A stretch of DNA of 64,000 nucleotides from Diphasiastrum complanatum (Eukaryota > Streptophyta > Lycopodiopsida > Lycopodiales > Lycopodiaceae). Location: NCBI GenBank assembly GCA_029204225.1, contig CM055095.1, forward strand, positions 27,392,958 through 27,456,957. Direction: 5' to 3'. The position numbers and the translations under genes are program-made. Below are positions 1-10,732 of the stretch, one piece after another. The notes below the pieces were generated by a model. It saw only the letters and a list, made by a program, of their open reading frames with translations, was not told the origin of the DNA and searched no databases. The first letter of the stretch is position 1; each line of letters begins with the position of its first letter.

Positions 1-144
1 AGGCTATCCAAAATCTTCTATATAAGCCTAAAAATTGACTCATTTTGCACAAACGGTAGCAAAGCTCTGACACTTTCGGCTGAAGTCGTCGTATTTATAC
101 ACAATTCCTTGCTTATATAAATGAGCTACATTAGCTCGTAGGGT

Positions 145-830
145 GCTATGGAATGGCCAACTGCAAACCAAGTCTCTTTCCACTCGACCCTGGACTAAAG
201 CTGTCAAAAGAACAATCTCCTCAAACTGAGGCAGAAAAGGAGGAGATGAAACAATATCCTTTTCACTCCATCATCGGCTCACTAATGTATGCAATGATCT
301 GCACTCAACCCGACATTGCATATTCGATCAGTTCACTCAGCCAGTTCCTATTAAATCTAGGTCTAACCCATTGGAAAGCACTTGTAAAAGTCATGAAGTA
401 CATCCAGGAAACCAAACATCTTAGCATCTGTTCTAGAGGCAGCCAACCTACCAACATACTTGAAGGATACACAGATGTGGATTGGACAAAAGATATCGAT
501 ACCAGAAGGTCTACTTATGGATTTGTATTTTTATACAATCAAGGCCCAATCTCATGGAACAGCCGAAAGCAGACCTCAGTAGCATTATCATCAACCGAAT
601 CAGAGTACATTGTTGCCACGAATGCTACAAAGGAGGCAATTTGACTGAGGCACCTGCTAGCAAAAATTGAGCTTGCACAGTCACATCCAACGTCTATTGT
701 AGGACAGAATCAATGATAACAGATTACTTCACAAAGGCTTTGTCAAAGGAGCACCATCTCGAATTCAACGACATGTTGAATCTGAGAACCAAAAGACAAT
801 CTATTCATTTCTAACTTATCTTGGCTTGAA
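145..830 (+). pseudogene. Copia (Ty1) reverse transcriptase tail and RNase H remnant
   Basis: The plus strand encodes the end of a Copia polyprotein. It begins in the linker after reverse transcriptase (CKPS..PLDPGLKLSK), passes through IIGSLMYAMICTQPDIAY, and enters the RNase H domain with the acidic sites YTDVDW and SSTESEY. An in-frame stop follows at about 642. The homology then continues in pieces to about 830, where YFTKALSKEHHLEFN is the typical Copia C-terminal ADIFTK-type motif. Integrase and the catalytic reverse transcriptase are absent, so it is a dead fragment. It lies opposite in strand to the Copia pieces at 1.2-2.4 kb. Confidence 0.85.
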
Positions 831-1214
831 CTCCACTTAATGGCTCCAAAAAATCATGCAAAATGATTCACGCATGTGGATGTATGGCCTGCTTCACCCT
901 GTGTACTGTACCAACACCCTCCAATCCTTCTAATCATTACAAAAAACCAAATTCCAATAGCAATCATCAAGCAAATTGTAGAGCAAAACTAGTCATGAAG
1001 GAAGATTTCAAACTTTCTCATAATTGGATGGCAAATACATCACATATTTATACATAAGTGTCTCGGATCTTAGCATTTAGGGCTACCCATGATCCACCCA
1101 TGACCTAACCCTAGTGTCTAACCTAATAGGTCATAAGATCCACCCTAATTGGGGGACGCGATCTTGAGAACCAAAAACAATATAAAAATGGCTATTTCTA
1201 GCTCCTAGAAAATC
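831..1214. other. No gene seen
   Basis: Short unrelated open frames only. No protein family, RNA or clear repeat was recognised between the Copia RNase H remnant and the minus-strand Copia fragment. Confidence 0.5.
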
Positions 1215-2145
1215 TCTAGCCTATCTATGCACATTTTGGCCTCATTCCCTTGCACATGACCTCCATTGAGTGTGAGTTGATGTGGCCCAGCCTTTTGTGC
1301 CACAAATCAAAGTTGGAAATCTTGCTCTCCTTGATTGTCATCACAATGTTAGTCTCCACATAGGCATCTAGTTTGATTAGTCTATAAATCTTATGACTCT
1401 AGCGATGGTCTTGCCTTCCTTCTTGATGTTACATGCAATTGTGGTGAACTCCACAAGAAATCCATTGTCAAGCAATTGGCTACACTAAGTTCTCAGTGAT
1501 GTTAGGAATATAAAGTACACCATCTATCATGATCTTCTTTGAAGATCCCGAGCATAAAGGTATTGATCCTATTCCTTCTACCTTACAAGCACAATCATTT
1601 GCTGTAAAAGTTGACTTGATAAGACCATCATAAGTTGAGAAAGCCGAGAAATACTCCCAGTCTTCATGTGAACTCTCCTCTTCTTCTTGGCCTAGGTTCT
1701 CTTGGCTTTGGGCTTGCTTCCTCTTGAAGCACTCGGAGGCATAATGCCCCATCTTGCTACAAAAGTAGCACTTGATCTTTGACTTATCCTTCTTGGGCTT
1801 GCTTGAGTTTGGAGTTGAAGATCCATCTTTGACTTGGTTCTTCTTGAATGCACCTCCTTTGCCTTTGGATTTTCTTTTGCTCTTGATGGAAAGGGCTTTG
1901 TCATCTCCATCATTGAGAGATAGCTTCTCCATCCTTGACTTGATGTGTGTTCTCCTACTCTCCTTGGCCATGAGGAATCCTTGGAGATCTTCAAGAGAGG
2001 GCAATTTTCCCATGATCTCATAGCCTTGCATCAAGTTAGCAAAATCCACACTCAGTACATTCAATCTTAGCTTCCAAATAGAGTAATTAGAAGCATTCAA
2101 TCTATCATTTGGATCATCCAAGAGATATGCATTGATAGAAGCCAT
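1215..2145 (-). pseudogene. Copia gag / protease / pre-integrase remnant
   Basis: Minus strand. The gag N-terminus (LDDPNDRLNASNYSIWKLRL) is followed by a shortened gag, a lysine-rich stretch and a CX2CX4HX4C zinc knuckle (CYFCSKMGHYASEC). Next comes a protease-region segment (VEGIGSIP...IDGVLYIPNITENLV). Past the stop near 1480, shifted frames still show pre-integrase sequence (CGTKGWA, equivalent to LWHKRLGH). The middle of gag and the protease D(S/T)G active site are missing, so internal deletions have inactivated it. The family is close to the Copia at 4.9-8.2 kb: both have the gag phrase SNY/TNY-S/A-IWK and the same knuckle arrangement. Confidence 0.85.
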
Positions 2146-2155
2146 CTCTCTCTAA

Positions 2156-2395
2156 TCAAGAGCTTCTCCTTTCGGCCACCCCATTTTGTTGAGAGGTGTA
2201 GGGACAAGATAGGTCCTTCTTGATTCCCTCTTCCTCACAAAGATCTTTGAACTTATTGGAGATATACTCTCCTCCATTATCACTTCTGAAGATCTTTATG
2301 CTTTGATTATAATGCTTCTCAACAAAAAATTTGAACTTGACAAAAGTTTCAAACACTTGAGCCTTGGAAGACAGCAAGAAAACCCAACAATATCT
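2156..2395 (-). pseudogene. Copia integrase core fragment
   Basis: The minus strand encodes FVEKHYNQSIKIFRSDNGGEYISNKF followed by CPYTSQQNGVAERR, the central integrase motif of Ty1/Copia elements. On the minus strand it lies upstream of a gag fragment, the reverse of normal Copia order (gag, protease, integrase). It is therefore a separate or rearranged piece. Confidence 0.85.
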
Positions 2396-2439
2396 CGAAA
2401 GGTCACAGGTTGAAGGCTTTTCTGCTCTTCAAGGCACTT

Positions 2440-2650
2440 CGGTTCCCTTCAAGCTAATCTTGGCCATTGAATCCAATAAACTTGATCTTGCCCACAAAAG
2501 CTTGGATCAATCTCAGACCATTAAGCAAATTCTATAAAGATTTAACTGCTCTCACTGTTTATGGAATTTGCCATTCAACAAATGCCTTGATTTTATCTTC
2601 ATCAATCTTCATCTCGATAGGAGTGATCTTATGTGGATAAATTGATTCAT
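2440..2650 (-). pseudogene. Gypsy (Ty3) reverse transcriptase C-terminal fragment
   Basis: The minus strand reads YPHKITPIEMKIDEDKIKA followed by FVEWQIP-stop-TVRAVKSL. This matches the Gypsy stretch 'YLGHKIT..G...D..KI.AI..WP.P.T...LRSFLG' just after the reverse transcriptase palm. Two stops interrupt it. It abuts the Copia integrase fragment and marks a change of element family. Confidence 0.6.
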
Positions 2651-3456
2651 ACTTAAAGAACTCACATTTAGATTCTTTGGAATAGACCTTTCTTATCTAC
2701 CTATGAAACATCAAAACGTTCCATTATATTGACAACAATAACCATTTCAGAAGGGCAAACATAATTGTCACCAAAAATTGTAACTACTCTTATCTCCTTC
2801 TGAAATGTACTTTATGAGAAGGAAAGTACATGTCATTTTAAATCATTGTTTAGAAGATTGGACTTTTCAAATAGTCATTTATACCCTAAGATAATATCCA
2901 TTATTGCTAAATCTAAAACATGGAAACTAATTTTGTATGCTCTTGTATTGCAACTAGGAGATTCAGCACTCTAACATCCCAATTCTCAAATTCAACACCT
3001 AAAGTTAGATATCATTTATACCTATCGTTCTCGTTGACTTCAATTGACAAGCTAGGTTTTTGCACAAGATGAAAACTAATAAAGTTATGAGTTGGATACT
3101 ATCCAATAAAATACTAAGTTCCTCACTATTGACATCCTCCTCCCGATGTTACATTCATGTCTTGTAATGAGATACTGAAACAATCCTCAGCGTTGATACT
3201 CCAAGGTTTGAGATTAATGGTTGTGCTTCGATATTCCAATCTAGGTCAGTAACGTTATCACTAATCTTGAGGGGGGGCATGCACTTTAATTAGGACTTCT
3301 GGGGCAATGCATGGTGTTTGACGACTATATGCATGATGAGTATCATAAGAGTTATTGAGTTTAGCAAAGGATCAGAATTCTCCAAGGGTGAATATGTTCC
3401 CACAATTTTGAAAAAATTGTAGTCCACCAATTTGCGATTGACATAGAGATGGTGTA
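2651..3456. other. No gene seen
   Basis: AT-rich sequence with no family recognised on either strand. Confidence 0.5.
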
Positions 3457-3660
3457 CACACCACTGGCCAATATGTGCACGACATCTGTCTCGCCACATC
3501 AGCATGTTTTAACACATTCTGCACGACACATGTCTAAATTTTTTGTCAGCATACCGCCGGCCAGTATGTGCACAACATTTGTACATGTCTCACCACATTA
3601 GCATGTTTCAACACATGTTGTGCGACACGTGTCTAAGTTTTTTTCAGCCATACTGATATG
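3457..3660. repeat. Imperfect tandem duplication of about 100 bp
   Basis: Two adjacent diverged copies share the landmarks 'ggccaatatgtgcacgaca', 'ctc(g/a)ccacat(c/t)agcatgtt', 'aacaca' and 'cgacac(a/g)tgtctaa'. The array lies directly before the long CT microsatellite. Confidence 0.7.
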
Positions 3661-3728
3661 TGTCCGGCAGAGAGTATGGCCCACATATGGCCATGCATTG
3701 TCACGTTGCAACATGTGTCAAATGGGCC

Positions 3729-3888
<160 letters not shown>

Positions 3889-4101
3889 CCCTGGGCTGGT
3901 GTTGTTGCTGCGCTCTGCCTGCCTTTTCTGTTGCTCGCTGCCTATTCTCCCTCTGTTTGTGCTTGTTCTCTCTCTCCCTCATTCATTTTGTGTTTGTTCT
4001 GTTTGTTTTCTGTCTGTTAACTGTGCATGAATTTCCCTTCCAAAATTAGCTTCCTTACGATCTGCTATATGCTTCAATTCATCATGTTTGTGCGAGCGTA
4101 T

Positions 4102-4494
4102 TGTGAAAAGTACAGTACTAAGGACCATAAATGGATCTTTGAATGATCCACAAGGTGATTGTATGCTTGTTAAACAATCTATCAGAAACTAGTCATCAGA
4201 AAACAAGATCTAGTTTAGCAGCTTGATAGGAAACAAGTAGAGACAATCAAAGCATTGATCAAATAGTATAATCCAACTCCACACGTGTGGAAATAAGGTT
4301 GTAGTATGACCTGTAGACAGTGTTTACAAAGTGCCAAAGCTGGGTTTTATTGGAAATCAAGAGTAATCACCATACAATGAGAGGAAACTCGAGTTTCTCC
4401 TTGAGGCTCCAAAAAGTTTCTATCTTCTCACTATGGAGAATGGGAATACATAGTAAAACACACTTCCTTTGCAAAGTTAGGTGAAAATCCAGCA
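4102..4494 (-). mobile_element. Copia LTR (3' LTR of the minus-strand element)
   Basis: A 393-bp segment whose reverse complement matches 8346-8736 closely along its whole length. On the minus strand it starts TGCTGG and ends TTCACA, the TG...CA ends of an LTR. No primer-binding site follows its CA end at 4102, as expected for a 3' LTR of an element transcribed leftward. Confidence 0.8.
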
Positions 4495-4517
4495 TGTAAT
4501 AAGGAAGTAGACCCCAT

Positions 4518-4793
4518 TTTCTTGCCCTAATATGAAAACCCTAGCCTAGATCTAAGAGTCATGCTTGGTAGGTGCATGGTAGGTACAAATCTCATCATAA
4601 ATCATGGTCTAGATCCTACAAAGTAGGAATCACTGCCAAATAGACACAACCACTCCTCTTGACTTGTGGTAACCTACTTTAGGTGTGTATGTACAAGTGG
4701 CACTTTGGCCATTCAAGTAACCAACAAACAATATTGACAAAATGTACAATATTCTACATGGCTAGATTTGCCAATGTAGGCAATTTTTCACAC
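4518..4793 (-). repeat. 276-bp direct repeat, 3' untranslated part of Copia
   Basis: Matches 10457-10732 at equal length and in the same orientation with only a few differences. It lies between the Copia RNase H stop and the 3' LTR, so it is the 3' untranslated part of this family. The second copy is a detached fragment of a sister element. Confidence 0.8.
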
Positions 4794-4882
4794 TCCTCAA
4801 ATCTAGCCTTGGAGATCACAATGCTTTTATCAATAACTCCAATTGAAGATCTAAGCTTGACAAATGAATCTTTAGGTAAAGG

Positions 4883-5290
4883 TTAAGTAAACAAATCAGC
4901 CAAGCAACTTGATGATGGCACGTGTTGGAGCTTGATCTCTTTAGCTTGCAACTTTTTCCTCACAAAATGATGAGCAATTTCGATGTGTTTTCTCTTTGCA
5001 TGGAATGTAGGATTAGTTGCAAGTGATTGGGCTGATTGGTTGTCACAATAGATGATAGGGATCTCCTCCTCCATGACATGAAGCTCCACCAATAGCCTTT
5101 TGAGCCACAAGACCTCCTTGCATGTTGATGTCAAGGCCTTGTATTCAGATTCTGTGGAAGATAGGGAAATGGTATCTTGCTTTTTGGAAAGCCATGATAC
5201 TACTCCATCACATAGAAAGGTGGCAAAGGCACTTGTTGATCTTCTATCCACTTTTTCACCTGCAAAATCCGAGTTATATACAATGATGGA
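4883..5290 (-). pseudogene. Copia RNase H domain
   Basis: The minus strand encodes [15 protein letters not shown], then [34 protein letters not shown] and HIEIAHHFVRKKL, ending in LADLFT. These are the Copia RNase H and C-terminal motifs. The preceding reverse transcriptase is joined directly to it through a deletion near 5265-5290 that also shifts the frame. Confidence 0.9.
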
Positions 5291-7052
5291 TCATAGACAC
5301 TCATTACAAAATTGATGGAAATGAGAAAAGAGTTTAGCCTAGAGTACCATGCCCTAGGTGCTTGCTTGAGCCCATAAAGGCCCTTCTTAAAAAAACACAC
5401 CTTTCCTTCATGCTTGATGAAGCCCTCGGGTTGCCTCATGTAGATCTCTTCCTCCAAATAACCATTGAGGAATGCATTTGTGAAGTCAAGTTGGAATAGC
5501 TCTCAATTGAAGGTTGTAGCAAGACTAATGATCAACCTGATAGTAACAAGCTTAGCCACAGGAGCAAAAGTTTCATCATAATCAATGCCTTTGGTTTGTA
5601 AAAAACCTTTGGCAACAAGCCTAGCTTTATGCTTGCTTATTGATCCATCTTGATTATACTTCAATCTAAACACCCACTTGCAATCAAGAGGTTTCTTCCC
5701 TTGAGGAAGATCCATAAGATCCCAAGTATGATTCTCAATAAGAGCATCATACTCTACTTGCATAGCATCCATCCAACTTTTAGACTTACAAGCATCTTCA
5801 TAGCATGTTGGCTCATCTAACATTGAAGTAAGAAAGGTGTAAGATGTGAAAGATGATGAGCCTTCCTTTTGATCACCTTGACCATCGTAGGTGAGCCTCA
5901 ATGGCTCGGATCTTGCCCTTGTAGATCTTCTTGGAGTTCTTGGAGTTCTTGCATCTTGAGGTGGATCCTCAAGTTCTTCTTCACTTGGAAGCTCCTCCTC
6001 CATCCTAGCATGATCCTTGGCATCAAGATGATTAGTAGCATTATCATCCAAATCACAAGCATGTCCTTCATAAAAAATAACATCCCTACTCACTATCACC
6101 TTGCTAGTGATGGGATTGAAGACTCTATAACCTTTGCTATTCTCACCATATCCCACAAAGATGCCTTTGATGGATGTTGCATCATCCTTCCTTCTCTTAT
6201 CCAAGGATTGGTGTTCATAGCAAGTGGATCCAAAAACTTTGAGATCCTTGAGATTGGGCTTCTCTCCAAATAGAGCTTCAAATGGTGTGATTCCTCCAAT
6301 GGCTTGGTTTGGCAATCTATTGCACAAATAGTTAGCACAAGTTATTGCTTCACCCCAAAATGGTTTGGATAGAGAAGCATCTAGCCTTAAGGCTTTAGCA
6401 CACTCACAAAGAGATCTATTTCTTCTCTCACTCACTCCATTTTGTTGAGGGGTGTATGGACATGACAACTCTCTCTTTATGCCATTAGAACTACAAAAGT
6501 CAATCAACTTATTGGAGATATATTCACCTCCATTATCACTCCTTAATACCTTAATCATGGTACTAAGTTGATTTTCTACCAAAGTCTTGAACTTTACAAA
6601 AGAATCAAACACCATTGATTTGCTAGACAAGAGGTACATCCAACAAAATCTAGAATAGTCATCAATGAAGACTACATAGTACTTGGCACCACCATTAGAC
6701 TCATGTGAAAAACTATGAACATCCGAATGGATGAGTTCAAGAGGAGAGTTTGATCTTGATGTAGATCTTGAGAAGGGTAGTTTGTGAGGCTTTGAGAGGC
6801 TGCATGCTTCACATCTCTTCCCACACTTTGACAAATGCTTGGGGAGTCCAACTGCAAGCTCCTTTGCAACCATAGATTCCATGGCTTTGTAGTTGGGGTG
6901 GCCCAACCTTTTGTGCCACAGTTCCACCTTTGATAGCTCCGCCTTTGCCAAGTCAACACTCTCCACTGCAATATTAGCATCAAGCTTAAACACTCTACCT
7001 TGCTTAAAGCCTTTGGCTATACATTCATCATTTCTAAAAATGGAAAAAACTT
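5200..7052 (-). pseudogene. Copia integrase and N-terminal reverse transcriptase
   Basis: Minus strand. In order: pre-integrase zinc region (LWHKRLGHPN, CEACSLSKPHKLPF), integrase core with catalytic aspartates in IHSDVH / DDYSRFCW and RSDNGGEYISN, CPYTPQQNGVSERRNR, then the reverse transcriptase entry (WDLMDLPQGKKPLDCKWVF) and LVAKGFLQTKGIDYDETFAPV. A stop at about 5500 interrupts the frame. The next frame continues [19 protein letters not shown] and stops in DPSLYI, where the sequence jumps to RNase H. The YVDD catalytic loop and about 150 residues are therefore deleted. Reading into this part from protease needs a frame change near 7058. The element cannot make reverse transcriptase. Confidence 0.93.
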
Positions 7053-7057
7053 CGTGC

Positions 7058-7372
7058 TTAAATTGTACATCTTATGCCATTATCCATTAACTGGCCAACA
7101 CTAAGCAAATTCTTGGTTAACTTAGGAACATAAAGAACATTATCAAGATTCATCCTTTTGGATGATCCCACATACAAGGGAATTGTTCCTATTCCACTTA
7201 TCTTACATTCTTGACTACTTGCAGTATAGATTGATCTATGTAAATCATTGTAAGAAAGTAAGGTGGAGAATATGTCCTTTTGATATGTCATGTGGGAACT
7301 TGCCCCACTATCAATCCACCAAGAATCATTGGTGTTGCTCTTGGATGATGGTGGTTTGTTGGAAACCATCAA
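7058..7372 (-). pseudogene. Copia aspartic protease
   Basis: Minus-strand frame continuous with the nucleocapsid part of gag. The active-site region reads SWWIDSGASSHMT, followed by ISGIGTIPLYVG and LDNVLYVPKLTKNLLSVGQLMDNG. It ends at a stop where a frame change leads into the pre-integrase region (FKHEVFSIFRNDECIAKG in another frame). Confidence 0.93.
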
Positions 7373-8239
7373 GGATGACTCTTCATCCTCCTCCTCCTCC
7401 TGATGTGCAATGTTGCTTTGTTTGCTCTCTTGTGCCTTCTTCTTCTTGAGACATTCTGATGCAAAATGTCCTTTCTTTCCACAGAAAAAACATTTGTACT
7501 TGGACTTGTCTTTGATCTTGCCCTTTGAGCTTGAAGCCTCATCCTCCTCCTTGGTCTCCTTGAAGTGCTTCTTCTTGCCATTGGTCTTCTTCTTGCTTTT
7601 GAATGAGAAATTAGCTTTCTCATCACCATCCTACAAAGAAATAGCATTCATATTTGCATTGGTATGCAACATCCTACACTCTTCAGCTACTAGTACACTA
7701 TGTAGCTTTTCTATAGTAGGCAAAGTGTCTTGGATTGCAAAGCTTTGGACCAAATTTGTAAAGCCACCCCCTAGACCATTGAGGACAATCTGAACAAGCT
7801 CACTATCTTGAATCTTGTCTCCAATGGAAGCTAACTCCCTATTGAGAGACTTCATTCTTAGCACATAATCTTGTGCACTCTCATCACTCCTCTTCATGCT
7901 TTGTAGAATCTGATTCCTAAGCATGAGAACCCTCGAAGTGTTACTAGACTCATAGATAGATTTTAAAGATTCCCAAGCCTCTTTAGCACTCTTACATGAT
8001 GATACTTCCCTTAAAAGATCATTGCTTACATTCATCTTAATACAATGAAGTGCAAGCCTAGACCTCTTCTTGTATCTCACTAATTCCTGTGCACCTAGAG
8101 GTTCATCTTCATCATCTATTAGAAACTCATAAAGATCCTGGAGCACCATTAGTGACTCCATCCTCACTTTCCAAATAGCATAATTGGTAGAATTTAACCT
8201 CTCACTAGCTTCTAGAAGGTAGGCTCCCACTGATCCCAT
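7369..8239 (-). pseudogene. Copia gag with zinc knuckle and an in-frame TAG
   Basis: Minus strand. The start MGSVGAYLLEASERLNSTNY is followed by a UBN2-type gag (KMNVSNDLLREVSSCKSAKE, ILQSMKRSDESAQDYVLRMK). The frame has one TAG at 7628-7630 and then continues without further breaks through a lysine-rich stretch and the zinc knuckle CFFCGKKGHFASEC into protease. A related gag at 1.5-2.1 kb has the open phrase SLNDGDDKA where this one has SL-stop-DGDEKA. The TAG is therefore probably a point mutation, although a programmed gag stop cannot be excluded from one copy. Confidence 0.93.
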
Positions 8240-8345
8240 CTTACTAGCAAGATTCTACACACAAGATATAGATTTGTTTGGACCTGAAACTCACAAAGGT
8301 TTCTAACTTGCAGTGTTTCACTCAAATGTTGACTTCTATGATACA

Positions 8346-8736
8346 TGCTGGATTTTCACCTAACTTTGCAAAGGAAGTGTGTTTTACTACGTATTCCCAC
8401 TCTCCATAGTGAGAAGATAGAAACTTTTTGGAGCCTCAAGGAGAAACTCGAGTTTCCTCTCATTGTATGGTGATTACTCTTGATTTCCAATGAAACCCAG
8501 CTTTGGCACTTTGTAAACACTGTCTACAGGCCGTACTACAATCTTATTTCCACACATGTGGAGTTGGATTATACTATTTGATCAATGCTTTGATTGTCTC
8601 TACTTGTTTCCTATCAAGCTGCTAAACTACATCTTGTTTTCTAATGACTAGTTTCTGATAGATTGTTTAACAAGCATACAATCACCTTGTGGATCATTCA
8701 AAGATCCATTTATGGCTTAGTGCTATACTTTTCACA
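8346..8736 (+). mobile_element. Copia LTR in plus orientation
   Basis: A 391-bp LTR running TGCTGG...TTCACA on the plus strand. It is followed immediately by a perfect primer-binding site, so it is a 5' LTR pointing rightward. Its partner at 4102-4494 points the other way. Confidence 0.85.
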
Positions 8737-8750
8737 TGGTATCAGAGCCA
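8737..8750 (+). other. Primer-binding site for initiator Met-tRNA
   Basis: TGGTATCAGAGCCA directly abuts the LTR CA end. This is the standard plant Copia primer-binding site. Confidence 0.9.
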
Positions 8751-9382
8751 AGTACAAGGCCATTGATCTGTGTTTGAATCTAATCCAGTTTTAGCAGGTT
8801 TTGGTGCAAAAAGCTAGTATTGGAAGGGCGAGCTGGTATCCAGGTTCTGGTGAGGGGATTTGATCCCAAACTTTTTCAGGATCCGTACTGTTCACACGTG
8901 TGGGAATCTCTGAACCAGCATTTAATAACCCATATTCATTCAATCATAGAAAATTCATCTGGTGTCAGTTTGATGTAATTTTTGGTGCAAATCCTAGGAT
9001 AAGCTAGCAAGATCACTTGTCATTGATTAGTTTTGAGTTTGTTTCATGAAAACTAATTAATCTAGGCTGATTTCGGACCTTCTTAAAGTGGAAACCAGGT
9101 CTTGAAAGTACAAAGTGAATGAGAGAGATAGAGTCAGTTTTTGTCCAAGAATAGCCAAGATTGGCAAGATTTGCTTGAGTGTAGTTTTCATCTCATCTTA
9201 TCTTCATTCCAGCTTTGTGAGGGAGTGATAGAACTGTGATTACAAATTACCAGAGTTTTGATCAAAAGCAATAGATATATTTAGAAAGCTGATAGTGTTC
9301 CTTCTGATTTTTTTTTCTATTTTTAAAAAGTATAAAGCTCCTTTGTAATGAAACAAGCATCACCACCAAAATTTACCATGTA
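8751..9382 (+). mobile_element. Copia 5' leader without gag
   Basis: Untranslated sequence downstream of the primer-binding site with no coding potential. No gag follows on the plus strand; instead a minus-strand protease fragment begins. Confidence 0.55.
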
Positions 9383-9536
9383 TCATTTCTCTATCATTTG
9401 ACCAACACTTAGCAAATTCTTTGAAAGTGAAGGAATGTAAAGAACGCCATCAAGTCTTGTTTTCCTATTAGTAGAGAGACAAATAGGAATTGAACCAATA
9501 CCTTCAATCACACACTTACCATCATTGGCTGAAACA
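9383..9536 (-). pseudogene. Copia protease fragment
   Basis: The minus strand encodes CVIEGIGSIPICLS followed by RLDGVLYIPSLSKNLLSVGQ, the C-terminal half of Copia protease. It is related to but distinct from the 7.1-7.4 kb copy and is cut off at a sharp junction with plus-strand RNase H. Confidence 0.8.
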
Positions 9537-9860
9537 AGGAACGAGCCCCTGGTCTTGCAGATGGACAACACATCTACAATACACTTGACGAAAGATCCCG
9601 TGTTCCATTCCAGAACGAAACACATTGCGATCAAGTACCACTTGATCAGGGATCTAATTGAAAAGAAGATGTTGCAGACCACCTTCATCGGAACGAAAGA
9701 CATGGTTGCTGACATCTTCACTAAAGCCCTGGACAAAGAACTCTTTGAGAGACAAAGGAGCAGTCTTGGGATCGTAAAGCTATCATGCTTTGAGAGGGAG
9801 CTGAAGAAACGAAATGTTTCTAACTACAAAGCCTTGCTAGCTTTCAACCCTCAGCCTGAC
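9537..9860 (+). pseudogene. Copia RNase H C-terminal remnant
   Basis: The plus strand encodes PLVLQMDNTSTIHLTKDPVF followed by HSRTKHIAIKYHLIRDLIEKK and DMVADIFTKALDKELFERQR, the end of a Copia polyprotein. The subfamily differs from the minus-strand element at 4.9-8.2 kb. The reading frame runs on to about 9938 through repeat-rich sequence. Confidence 0.88.
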
Positions 9861-9867
9861 AAAGATG

Positions 9868-10020
9868 TTCGCGAACAGGAAAGTCAGGAGACACGAAGCA
9901 CAAAAAGTTTCGTGAACACAAAAGTCAAAAGAAATTGAAGACGAATGGTTCGCGAACACGAAAGTCAAAGCAAATGAAGACAAACGGTTCACGAACACAA
10001 AAGATTCACGAACGAGAATC
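9868..10020. repeat. Short degenerate repeats around GTTCGCGAACA
   Basis: Three or four imperfect copies of a phrase of about 40 bp built on 'gttcgcgaacacgaaagtca' and 'gaagacaaacg' follow the RNase H end, probably in the 3' untranslated part or LTR start of that element. The core GTTCGCGAAC is palindromic. Confidence 0.6.
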
Positions 10021-10456
10021 TTTTGCGGTCCAGTACGAGATTAGGCAAACGACCAAAATGAAACCAACGACGGAAATGAAACCTTCTCTTGCCCTCCACG
10101 CTCTAAAGAGTACCAGCAAGATTATGCAAGTACCCAGAAGTACAGATATCTGATCTGATGGTATGATGTCAGCAGATACATTTTAGGTCGTGGCTAATCT
10201 GCTACTCTTGTAATTCCCTGATTAGTTGTAGATGCTTAATCACTCTAATCTCAGATTCACATAGAGCGACTATACTTACTGGATGATACTTGACATATAG
10301 ATCAACAGAATACACATACAGTGTAATGAAGTAGTCTGATGCTAGTAAGAAATCAAGACGAAATACAGATAACAAGTCCGCCTGCGTGCGAGATGAGCTC
10401 TGTGATCAAGATCCATGGAGATCCAACTGTCTGCTAGTAAAGTGAGACGATTCCAC

Positions 10457-10732
10457 TTTCTTGCCCTAATGTGAAAACCCTAGCCTAGATCCAAGAGTCA
10501 TGCTTGGTAGGTGCATGGTAGGTACAAATCTCATCATAAATCATGGTCTAGATCCTACAAAGTAGGAATCACTACCAAATAGAGACAACCACTCCTCTTG
10601 ACTCGTGGTAACCTACTTTAGGTGTGTATGTACAAGTGGCACTTTGGCCATTCAAGTAACCAACAAACAATATTGACAAAATGTACAATATTCTACATGG
10701 CTAGATTTGCCAATGTAGGCAATTTTTCACAC
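10457..10732 (-). repeat. Second copy of the 276-bp Copia 3' segment
   Basis: Near-identical to 4518-4793 in the same orientation. The flanks differ on both sides. Confidence 0.8.
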
